From positions 620,001-684,000 of the forward strand of contig OZ037892.1 of the NCBI GenBank assembly GCA_964035575.1: a stretch of DNA of 64,000 nucleotides, in the 5' to 3' direction. How positions within the stretch are numbered: position 1 is the stretch's first letter; each line of letters begins with the position of its first letter. The notes below the pieces were generated by a model, which did no database searches, was not told the DNA's origin, and saw only the letters and a program-made list of their open reading frames with translations. The stretch is from Rhynchopus sp. YZ270_cl-10 (taxonomy: Eukaryota > Euglenozoa > Diplonemea > Diplonemida > Diplonemidae). Of the stretch, positions 54,002 through 63,530 are shown piece by piece. Made by a program: the position numbers and the translations under genes.

Positions 54002-54656
54002 TCTACCTTAGTTGGTGCTTTCGGAAGTCGGTCAACGACCTGTCAGCGACGTGTCACGACCTGTCGGCGACCTGTCAATATCAGGGGGTGTGTGTATAGA
54101 GTCCCTGTGTCAGCGACCTGTCAATATCGACCCCTCCCGGAGCACCATTAGTGTAAGGTGTCTTAAACGCAGGAGGCTTTAGGCCCATCTTATCAACCCC
54201 CCCCTTTTTTTTGTTATCCCAATCTCTTTCACACTCATTTTGAAAGGTGTAAGTTATTCTAAAAAGCCTTAAAAAAATACGATTGTGAAGAAACTACCTC
54301 TTTTTTTTATACATGTCCTAGATGGCTGAGGCATCGTCTTTACCAACCCTTCTTTCTCTTTTCTTCCCTGGTACTACATGTACCCTGTGTGATTTATTTC
54401 TTTTCTTTTTATAAAGAAAGTACATGAACCTTTTTTTTTCCCCTTTCTGGCATCCCCCTTTTGTGCCGCTGACCACCACTGCGCTTTTTATCGTATGGAG
54501 TCCGTACAAAAAAAAAACACACACACACAAATGGACAATGTTTCGCTCTCAGGAACTACCCACATTTGCTTTCAAACACAAAAAAGAACAAAAAAAAAAC
54601 CCCCTCACCTTCTCAAGTGTATTCTTTCCATGGCCTATTTTTTTTTTTCCAACGAA

Positions 54657-54744
54657 GTGTTCTCGGGGGTTTGATAACCCTCAGAGTGCTTGCGTCCGCC
54701 GATGCACGGTGGGGCGTTTGCACGTTCAGCTTCTCTTTTTTTTT
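54657..54744 (+). repeat. family F1 element, two-hairpin type
   Basis: Hairpin A core GGGTT/AACCC with loop TGAT. Hairpin B is GCGTC-CGCCG, loop ATGCA, CGGTG-G-GGCGT, within GTGC/GCAC. The tail is GTTCAGCTTCTC and a T run. Confidence 0.65.
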
Positions 54745-54940
54745 CTGACAGCCTCATTTGCGCGTTCCAACTTTATATGCTCTTCAAATCTGCTTCTGTC
54801 TGCACATCCCGAGAAAACCCTCTCAAAGCTAACCCCTAGAACGCGAAAACCGTAAAAAAAAATACCACAAATGACAATCCGACGGAATTGTATCGACTTT
54901 ACAGGGAGGGGAGAGGGGGAGGGGGCGGGCGAATTCGTAT

Positions 54941-55000
54941 AGTAGAGCTCATCCTCAGGTGTCTACACTAATACTTTACGTTTTCGAAAAGAAAAAAAAT
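54941..55000 (+). repeat. family F2 element
   Basis: AGTAGAGCTCATCCTCAGGT followed by GTCTACACTAATAC and a TTTTCGAAAAG-A-rich end. The inner pair is CATCC/GGTGT-like, in place of CACTC/GGGTG. Confidence 0.55.
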
Positions 55001-55397
55001 ATTTGCTTTGTCAAACGGAAGTTATCCTAAAAAAAAGGCTGAAAATGCTTGAAGTTTTCGGCACAAAAAAAAAAAAAAAAACTGTGGATTTTTGCGTCTG
55101 AAATTGGCGTTTTTTTATTTCTTTTTTTCCAAAACTCCGGATTTTGTGTTTTTTTTTCTTTTGTCTTTTCAAATTTTTGTGCGGGATTGAGTGGGAAAGG
55201 TTCAGGGTATTTATGAGATTTTTATGCATATTTATTTTTTTTTATAACGAAAACTACATGGCCTCCGTCATGGGCTTCCATGTATACATGCCAGACCGAT
55301 TGGGAGTCTCGCTCTGCCAAATGTGACGTATGTTGTCCCTCTTTTTCAAGGTGCCTCAAGAATGGTAAGGCATTACGTATTACCTTCTTTTTTTTTC

Positions 55398-55464
55398 AGT
55401 GCCCTACGCCCGCCGATCAGCGGTGAGGCGTTTGCGCTTTCAACTTCTCTCTATTTTTTTTTTT
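55398..55464 (+). repeat. family F1 element, hairpin B with compensatory pairs
   Basis: ACGCC-CGCCG, loop ATCAG, CGGTG-A-GGCGT. Two positions that are G-U in other copies are Watson-Crick here (A-T and C-G). The tail is CTTTCAACTTCTCTCTATTT. Confidence 0.65.
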
Positions 55465-55783
55465 AATGTCTGTGCACCAGAGGCACATTCATATTTCAAA
55501 AAATTTTCTTCTTTTCTTCGTTCTTCCTTTCTCCCGAGCAGGCTGTTCACTATCTCCGTCGTCTTTCTTTTATATTTTTTTTCTATATTTTTTTGGGGTA
55601 TTTTTTTTTTTTGCAACAATACATTGCACCCCCAAAAAGAAAGATTTTTTTTTTTTTTGTGCCTTCATCTCAGATGGCACTCTCTCAACTTCATTTTTGT
55701 TTTGTTTTAAAACGTAGGACTCTCCTTGAGTTCATTTTGTGCCCGCAGACTTTGCGCTGGGGGGGGGGGTTTTTTTTCTTTTC

Positions 55784-55842
55784 AGTGCCTGCGTCTGCCG
55801 ATGTACGGTGAGGCGTTTGCACTTTCAGCCTCTCTTTTTTTT
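55784..55842 (+). repeat. family F1 element, hairpin B
   Basis: AGTGCCT, GCGTC-TGCCG, loop ATGTA, CGGTG-A-GGCGT, TTGCACT, then CAGCCTCTC and eight T. Confidence 0.65.
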
Positions 55843-56128
55843 GTCCCTCTTCTTATGTTTCTTCCTGCCCCCCATAGAACCGATTCAGAAATAGCGAGAG
55901 ATGATTTCAATGTTATGCAAAACATGACCATGGCATTTCAAACATTTTTCTCCCACACCTGAGTACCTTTTCTACGGAACCATGGTTCACGTTTCTCTTT
56001 GCAACCCTCTTGTGGGGCTGATACGCAATGCCACCAATGCCTGGCAGCTTCGGGCCTGCAACACTGTCTCCATAATGATGGATGTCTCCCCACAGCCGTC
56101 TGCATTCTCTTCGTTGACGGGGACGGCA

Positions 56129-56159
<31 letters not shown>

Positions 56160-56601
56160 AACGTCGTCTATGAACGCTTGGCTGCCACAAGCCAGTTATC
56201 CCTGTGGTAATTTTTATGTCACCTCCGGACATCCCTCCCAAACGACTTCGTTATGTCTGCCCTCATAATCTGAGCTGTTCTCTGTGTGCAAGAATCTATC
56301 TAGTTGAGCGATTCGGTCAGCTACAAAAGCAAAAGGTTAAAGAGTTTGGCGTTACGACAAAACAAAACAAAACAAAACAAAAAAACAAAAGAGCAGGAGA
56401 ACGAGGGAATGGGGAGGGGCTTCCGAAACATCGAACAGAAAAAAAAAAAAGCAACACCGTTTTTTTCCACCCCCTCCACCCTCCACCCTCCGCATATTTT
56501 CTCTCAATTCTCATTATTCAAAAATTTAAACACTCCTCATACAGTTGCTTAATTTGGAGGGTCTTCTCCACTCTTGGCATCCTCCTCCCCCCCCCAGCAC
56601 C

Positions 56602-57561
56602 ATGGCGGAATGTCCCGTCTGCATGGAGGTATGGACGGACAGCTCCAAACCGCACCTCCCGAAGATCCTTGGGTGTGGACACACCCTTTGTGAGGACTGC
56701 TGTGGGACGCTCTCGGATGGGGGCAAGCTGGAGTGCCCGACGTGCAGGAAGGAGTTTCCGTTCACAAACGCGAAAGACGTTACGACAAACTTCTCGCTTA
56801 TCCCCGAGGCCAACCCAACCACACCCCCTCCAGGGTCCGACACGACCGACTCCTCTGATGCAGACGCGCGTGTTGCACCAACACATCAAGAGATGGCAAC
56901 ACGGTTAGCGACACGTGTACGTTCTCCTCGTGGTGTGGAAGAAAATAAGTATTTGACATGGGTGCGAACGAATTACACGAAACGGGTGCACTTGCAGCCA
57001 CGGGTGGCGGAGATCCGCAAATCAACACCAGAGACGGTGGGGAACTATGTGGTGCGGTATTTGAGTCAGAACGCAGGGCAGTACCATTTGGGGCGGATCC
57101 TGCGTGTCGGGGAGGATGCGGTGTTTGTGTCGACGGAGATAGGGGAGCAGCGCGTCGCCTTCGACTGCATCAGCAACGGCGACTTCAAGGACGCAGAGGC
57201 ACAGCAGTGGCTCCTCGACCAGGCAAAGCAACGCATAGAGGCGGGCTGGTCCTGCCCCTCATGCACCTTCCAAAACACAGACGAAGATGAAAAGTGCACC
57301 CTCTGCGAAACCGTTCGAGGCGGCGAGCCCATCGTTCAAGACGAACTCCGTCCCACAAACGCCCTCGGTGCAACCGTCGTACACGTTCCCACCCCCGGAT
57401 ACTGGGTGTGTTCCTACTGCACATTTGAGAACCCACCCGAACATCTCTCCTGCGGGATGTGTGCCTGTCCGTACAAGAAGGTGGCAGCGTCAACACTCCT
57501 GGATGGCACAGCACATCCACAGCAGACCGCGAGTCCTGAGATCCCAGAGGAAACTGCGTGA
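56602..57561 (+). CDS. RING finger protein with two RanBP2-type zinc fingers (paralogue 1)
   Basis: 319 residues, probably an E3 ubiquitin ligase. The C3HC4 RING is at the very N-terminus: Cys4, Cys7, Cys25, His27, Cys30, Cys33, Cys45, Cys48. A linker leads to a conserved unknown segment (about 119-211, containing GNYVVRYLSQNAGQYHLG and FDCISNGDFK). RanBP2/NZF-type fingers follow at Cys218-221-232-235 (WSCPSCTFQN) and Cys270-273-284-287 (WVCSYCTFEN); such fingers often bind ubiquitin or RNA, and the TF pattern resembles ubiquitin-binding NZFs. The ATG at 56602 follows a C-run and AG only four bases earlier. The frame is open upstream only from a TTG. The RING block is nearly identical in DNA to the next gene, the rest much less so. 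Confidence 0.9.
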   Translation: MAECPVCMEVWTDSSKPHLPKILGCGHTLCEDCCGTLSDGGKLECPTCRKEFPFTNAKDVTTNFSLIPEANPTTPPPGSDTTDSSDADARVAPTHQEMATRLATRVRSPRGVEENKYLTWVRTNYTKRVHLQPRVAEIRKSTPETVGNYVVRYLSQNAGQYHLGRILRVGEDAVFVSTEIGEQRVAFDCISNGDFKDAEAQQWLLDQAKQRIEAGWSCPSCTFQNTDEDEKCTLCETVRGGEPIVQDELRPTNALGATVVHVPTPGYWVCSYCTFENPPEHLSCGMCACPYKKVAASTLLDGTAHPQQTASPEIPEETA

Positions 57562-58288
57562 TGGAGGTCAGTGGTGGAATTGGTGGTGATCCCTATGTGG
57601 GTGCACATGAGGCAGTGGGGAGGGGAGGGGGATGGATGGATGGCGTTAAAACGGCCGAAGAAGTGTCCTTTCTACTCGGCAGGGGTGGGGGGAGGGATGT
57701 GCAATGGTGGCGCCTAATGGGGGGGAGGGGGGAGTGATGGGGTTGGTATGCATGGACTGAGAGATCCTTAAAAGGGTGTGGTGTCTGCCACCCTGCTTAC
57801 CTGCGAGGCTCGGATATGCATCTACAGTGGACTGGTCAAGGCAAAGTACTGGTCAAATGGCCAATACTGTGACAGTACAAAAAATTTACCAATACTTAGT
57901 TTTTGTGTTCTCCATCACAACCTTAGTAAGTACTGGCCATGGCCAACAGTTCACTGTGTTTTAAGGGGATGGGGGGAGGGCTTTTTTTTTTTTTTTTTTT
58001 GTTCAAATTGATTTGTCGTTGGAAAAAATAGAATGTGTGTGAGCGACACCAATCACAAAACACCTACCGGAGGGGTTTTTTTTTTGGTTTCGGTTTTTGG
58101 CTCACAAACAAACCAGATGTGTGTGCCTGTGGGGTTCATGCGTCGTCCGAGGTTTCTTTAGTTTATTTAGTTTCTTTCTTTTCCTTTTTTCTTTTGAGAT
58201 TTCAATACTCATTTCCTCCTTTTTTTTTTGTAGATGTGCACCCTGGCAAATGCATATTTCAACAAAAAAAAAAAAAAATCCTTTTTAT

Positions 58289-58341
58289 AGTGGAGCACAC
58301 TCTAGGGTGGTTACACTAATACAAACCAAGTTTTCAAAAAA
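58289..58341 (+). repeat. family F2 element
   Basis: Nearly the same as the copy at 52550: AGTGGAGCACACTCTAGGGT, GGTTACACTAATACAAACC, AAGTTTTC and six A. A poly-A run also precedes it. Confidence 0.7.
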
Positions 58342-58456
58342 TCCTTATTATTCTACGCCTTCTAAAATGATATGCATATTTACATAAAGAGGTTGCGTGA
58401 TTCGCCGAGCGGTTGTGAACCGCCTCCGTTCTCTTACGGTACGGACTACTCACACC

Positions 58457-58520
58457 CCACCTTCTTTGCATGAGCTCGACTGAGATGCGTTTCAGCGCGT
58501 TTCAACTACCCTATTTTTTT
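58457..58520 (+). repeat. family F4 element
   Basis: CCCACC, TTTGCATGAGCTCGACTGAG, ATGCGTTTCAG and TTTCAACTACCC, then a T run. It matches the intronic copy at 50279. Confidence 0.6.
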
Positions 58521-59427
58521 CTCCAATTTTTCTTTCTTTTTTTTTTTACTCCACCAGAAGGTAGGAGTGCCGGCTGGTGAAGAAGGAATAGGTTTGTTTG
58601 CTTTCAGTAAACAGCTCGGCCTTCGGTTATCTCTTTTTTTTGGTTTTTTTTTTTTTGGTTTTTTTTAAAGTGATACGACACAACCTCCTTGTACATTGCA
58701 GTATATCAGATGCTCTGCAGTCTGACCGCATTGTGGTTTCAATCTCCGCTCCCTTCTCTTGCTTTTTTGATCCGTATTCCTGTTTGTTCTGTTCCTGCAT
58801 GGATTCAGTTTATTAATAACCAATTCTTTTGTTAAGTTTAAGGTGACCAAAAGCATGGCTTATCACCAGACAAACTTTTCGTGTAAAATGTATAAATTAT
58901 GCTCATCAAACGTAAGTTTTTTGCACGGAAAACAAAGAAAAAAAAATCCATTTCGGTGGGCGATTATTCATTGTAGATGTTATAAAGAAAATTATATTAT
59001 GTACGTAACAATGTTGATCCGTACTCTTGTCGAATTTGACCGGAAATATTGGCCGGACATTTAGTCACCCCCAAAAAAAACACACCATAAAACGGTTTCA
59101 ACCCATTTTACACAAGGACGACCACGCAAAAAGGGGTCGTCCGAGAGTTGTTTTCTTTTTTCTTTTGTGCTTTCATCCAGCTGAAATCGTATGTGGGTCC
59201 GTCGGAGGTGCCTGCATCAATAACTATTCGTTCTTTTTATTATTCTTTTTTTTTTTTTGGTGAAGATGTCTCTCTCGAAGCATGCTTTTGTCTCTCATCT
59301 TGCCTGACCCCCCACCCTCCTGCTACCCCCACGACACACCTTCACACTTCATTTATCACTCAAATAACCCTCTCAAAGTGACTTGCAATGGTACGTGGTT
59401 TTATTGTAGCGCGCGACTGATGTGAGT

Positions 59428-59472
59428 AAGGTGACTAATCACGAGAGAGACTTGGGTTTTTGTCTTATCAGC
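59428..59472 (+). repeat. family F5 element
   Basis: AAGGTGACTAATCACGAGAG, AGACTTGGG, then TTGTCTTATCAG. It matches the 8641 and 8703 copies at both ends. Confidence 0.5.
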
Positions 59473-59746
59473 AGTTTCTTTTTTGACCCCGTTGGGGTCA
59501 CCCCCCGGTACAGCTGGTCATTGTACCAAAGGTACACTGTCATGAGAGAGCTTTTGTATTTCAAGTCAACTTTGATTTCCCTTTGAGGGATATGAACATC
59601 GCCGCGCCCCCCACGGTTTCCCTTCGATATAAAGGAATATTCTTCTCCCACTATTTTGATAACTCCCCATCCCCCGCCTCGCCCCCGTCCCTGTACCCTT
59701 TTCAGGAAACGCTGCCCCACCCAGACACTCCTCCCCCCCCAGCACC

Positions 59747-62469
59747 ATGGCGGAATGTCCCGTCTGCATGGAGGCATGGACGGACAGCTCCAAACCGCAC
59801 CTCCCGAAGATCCTTGGGTGTGGACACACCCTTTGTGAGGACTGCTGTGGGACGCTCTCGGATGGGGGCAAGCTGGAGTGCCCGACGTGTAGGAAGGAGT
59901 TTCCGTTTACAAACGCGAAGGATTTTGTGACAAATTTCTCGCTTGTTCCGGAGAAGAATGTGCCGAAGCTGAAGCCAAAACCTGCGCCGCAGGCGTTACA
60001 AGCGCCTGCCCCTGCACCACCTATTCGTTCACCTGTACTTTTACCACAAGCCTCACGACTACCCAACGCTACCGCACCCACCGTGATACGAGCAAGCTCG
60101 ATCCCCACCCCCACCACCTCTGGCTCGCAACAGGAATGCGTGCAGTGGCTCCGCACACACCACACAAAGCGAGGCGCATTGCAGGAGAAGATGCCTGCCA
60201 TCTTGGCGTCGACACCGGACACCATAGGGAACTATGTGGTGCGGTATTTGAACCAGAACGCAAATGAGTACCACCTAGGCATAGTCACGCATGCAACGGA
60301 GAGCACGGTGTACGTGGTTGCAGAGGACGACACGCCGCAGCCAGTCACCTTTGAGTGCATCAGCAACGGCGTCTTCAAGGAGGAGGAGGTGCCTGCATGG
60401 CTTGTTGCAAAGACGCACACACGGCTCACACAGCATTGGAAGTGCGCCTCATGCACCATGCAGAATGACGCCTCAGCGACGCACTGCAGTGTCTGTGAGA
60501 GCATACGCGGCATACCACACAGCCACCGTGTGGTCAGAACTGCGGAGGTGCGGAGTGCGACTGTGGTGCGTCAAATGACACCCCCCGGGAAGATTGCGTG
60601 CCTGGTGTGCACCTTTGAGAACGAAGGCAACTGCAGTGCCTGTACAGTGTGCACCAGCCCGCTTCCGGCACCTCTCCCTGCAACGCGCCCGATGTACCAG
60701 CCGTACAGGAACGCTGCTCCGAATGAGCCCCGTGGACCGTTTGGCAGCACGTCAGTTCCCCCGCCTGCGTCCTCAGCAGTTTCGCCCATAGCAGCTGCGC
60801 CTGCTGCTTCCACCCCCGCCCCGGCAGCTGCAGCGTCCAAACAGCGCAACCCCTTCGACTGCTGGAACCGCAGTGCAAGTTCTGCACACCACACGGACCC
60901 CTACGCCAGCTCCGACACAGAAGAAACCTCGCCCCTCATCTCCCTGGATACTCAGGTCTTCTTAACGGTATGGTGTTTCAAGGCGCATTGAGAATCTATA
61001 AAAATGATACAGTACTACAGTAGTCAAAAACACTGTTTGATGTCCAAAAAAGACGTCAAATTAATCTCCAAATCCGCCTTTTTTTGGACGCCGTGCCGTG
61101 TGTAAGCCCACAGAGGGGTTTGGTCAATATTTACTTTTTTGGTGGTGCTCTGCACTCTGCACTCTGCATAAGGCATCTATGCATCAGCTTCACTTCTTGA
61201 ATTCTAAGGGGAAAAAATGAAGGTCAGGGAATAGAAGTAAAAACAATGTTTTTTTTTTTTGTGAGGAGAAAACCAAAACGGAAATGAAGCTTGCGAAATG
61301 AGAGTGGAGGTTTTTTCGTAATGTTTTATTCTCCCCATTACCACCACTTCGCAGAAAAAACCCATTTTTCGTTCGCGAGTTTGTTTTGCGTCTTCCGCAA
61401 TTTACAAACTTTTTTTCCCACCCACCCTCCAACAAAAAAGTTTTATCAAAGTTTCAAAAAGAAATAAGAAGGAACGTGTGCTGAATGACTATCCGAGACA
61501 CCACCCCGGTATCACTTGTGATACAGTTTTCATGGATCGACATGAAAAGGGAGCACGCAGGTGGTTCCGTGCTGGTCTTTCCACAGAACCGACATGTAGG
61601 GCGTGTCTCCCAAACAACAAAAAAGTAAATGAATAAAAAAGGTTGAAAGCAAAAAGGAAGAACAAAACAATGTGGTTTACAAAGGGGACTATAAAATTTT
61701 TTTGAAAACCACTCCATTTCCCCCTCTTGTTTCAGGCCATCCCACGAGGTAGTGGATACAACGATGTTATGAACGGCATAAGCGGCTCGCTCACGAAGGG
61801 GAAGCCAGAGAGCTTCATCTTCAAGTCAAAGTCACGGAGCTGTGGACTCGCGACACTCAGTTGCCGTGCAGCTGTGTTAGAGGCGCTGTCAGGGGTATGC
61901 ATGCATTATTATTTCTGTCTTACAAGACAACTTTCCCCCCTCCTTTCAAACGGTGATAGACAAAAGAAAGTGGAGATTACACAACCTATTGCCAACTACA
62001 CTACTCCAACAATTTATCAAAAAAAAAAAAAATAAAGAAAACAGGGATCTTCTTTGGTGGCAGTAGTTGTGTAGTAGTGGATATTTTGTTATCTCATTTC
62101 AACCCGACTTTGTGTTTGCAATACGCCTCTCCCCTTTGATACATAAAGAAATATGAAACCTGGCTTTGATTTCATATTGCAAGCAACGCTTAGCCCCCTC
62201 TTCTATCCTCTTATTTCAACAATCCTTGACGACAATTTTTGGAAAATTACGTACAGAATGGATACACATACCCATATTTTTTTTTTTTTGTTGATGCACA
62301 CAAGAGGCACATTCAGCGAAACGAAATGTTTTCTTGTCTTTCATTTATGCTTTATGCTTTCACTGTCATACCCTGTCGTTTTCTATTTTACGTTTTTTTA
62401 CAGGACATTGTCATTTGTGGCAGAACCGTGAGGGCGCAGAAGGCACGAGTATCATCACATCGTCCATGA
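59747..62469 (+). CDS. RING finger protein with two RanBP2-type zinc fingers (paralogue 2), three exons
   Basis: Predicted exons 59747-60967, 61736-61894 and 62404-62469 give 481 residues. Introns are GTATGG..TTTCAG and GTATGC..TTACAG, all phase 0; the joins read QVFLT-AIPRG and EALSG-DIVIC. The RING (Cys4 to Cys48) is as in paralogue 1. The linker is longer and Pro/Ala-rich (70-120). The conserved middle segment (about 131-225, GNYVVRYLNQNANEYHLG, FECISNGVFK) and fingers at Cys233-236-247-250 and Cys285-288-299-302 follow. A low-complexity Pro/Ala region and a short new C-terminus complete it. Exon 1 is certain; the last 21-residue exon is the least secure. The second finger lacks the usual leading Trp. 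An E3 ligase role is inferred from the RING. Confidence 0.8.
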
Positions 62470-63016
62470 TCTTGCCAAAAACGAGGTTAAAGAGATTTTT
62501 CTTTTCTTCGCAGATTAGACAACTGAACGTCTTCTCTTTTTTTGGTGGTTTTCTGTGCACACCTAGAACAGCAGGAATGCTGAGATATAACAGGACGACA
62601 CCTGCACACACAATACACATCCCACCTCTAGCGAGGTGACTTCTCAGGTCAGAGGCCTTCCCTGAAGGGGACCCATACCGATATAGCTGCTTCCTTCCAA
62701 CCAGGCTGTCGAGCTTAGGGTGAGGGACCAAGCAGGGGGGATATGAATAGTGTCCAAAGATATCTCAAGAAAATGGGAATCTTATCTTGTCCTCCGGTGA
62801 ACTGCTTTTTTGATGTGGAAGACAATACCGAAAATATATGAGTTTTTTGCCGCCCAAAAGATGTATTTTAAGACATTGTATGGATTCTTCGAAGTTTTCT
62901 AGCCTATATTTCCCGTTTTTTTGGTTGAAAAAAAGGGGGGTAGTAGGATTTGCTGTGGCCTGTCATCAGGATAGTTGTAGCGTCCAGTTTTCCTCTGTTA
63001 GCAAATCAAATTGACT

Positions 63017-63080
63017 AGTGGAGTTCATCCTTCGGGTGTCTACACTAATACAACCAAGTTTTCAAAAGGGAAGGAAAAAA
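63017..63080 (+). repeat. family F2 element
   Basis: AGTGGAGTTCATCCTTCGGG, TGTCTACACTAATACAACC, AAGTTTTCAAAAGG and an A-rich end. CATCC/GGGTG forms the inner stem; the other copies use CACTC/GGGTG. Confidence 0.7.
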
Positions 63081-63507
63081 AACCTCGGGGCGATGGTATT
63101 TTCCTAATAAAGTCTGTGCTCTCTCACTGTATGCATGTACGATATGTGTGTTTGAAGTGTCTAGGTGTAACATTACACCCTTTTTTTTAAAATAAACAAA
63201 AAAATACCCCCCTTTTTTGAGGGGGTCTGTCCTCCTGCTAGATATGTGTGCATTGTGAGGCGCACAACTCGTCTTTGCCAAGTTTTTTTTTTCTCTTTTT
63301 GTTTCCCCATATCATCGAGATAGCCAAGGATAAAAGAGGGAATACGAAGAGCGCGTTCTGGTACGTACTGTGGTGTGGGGTGACCTGCATATAGCAAGCA
63401 CCTACCGTACAAAAAAGACGGTTCAATTAGATCACCCCCCCCCCCCCTTCCCAGTCAGGATGGGGGAAATGACTGTTGTGCCTGCTTACAGTTTTTCCCT
63501 GTCAGCA

Positions 63508-63530
63508 ACTCCCAGCAACACTCTGGGAGT
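63508..63530. repeat. perfect 8-bp palindrome with 7-nt loop
   Basis: ACTCCCAG and CTGGGAGT flank CAACACT. Confidence 0.75.

Larger units (their letters stand above)
52493..56601. other. 4.1-kb gene-free region rich in dispersed hairpin elements
   Basis: No gene is supported. Six F1 elements, two F2 elements, an F5-like copy (54154-54195) and F3-like matches (53111-53155, 55470-55506) are packed between T and A runs. At about 54032-54130 there is a small block of CGACCTGTC repeats (five or more units, some followed by AATATC). Short ORFs are low-complexity. Confidence 0.65.
57562..59746. other. intergenic between the two RING paralogues
   Basis: No gene is supported. It contains an F2 copy (58289-58341), an F4 copy (58457-58520), an F3-like copy (about 58225-58279), an F5 copy (59428-59472), a GCGGTT/AACCGC hairpin at 58409-58423, and competing foldbacks at 59490-59535 (GACCCC/GGGGTC; GGTACA/TGTACC twice). 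Confidence 0.6.
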
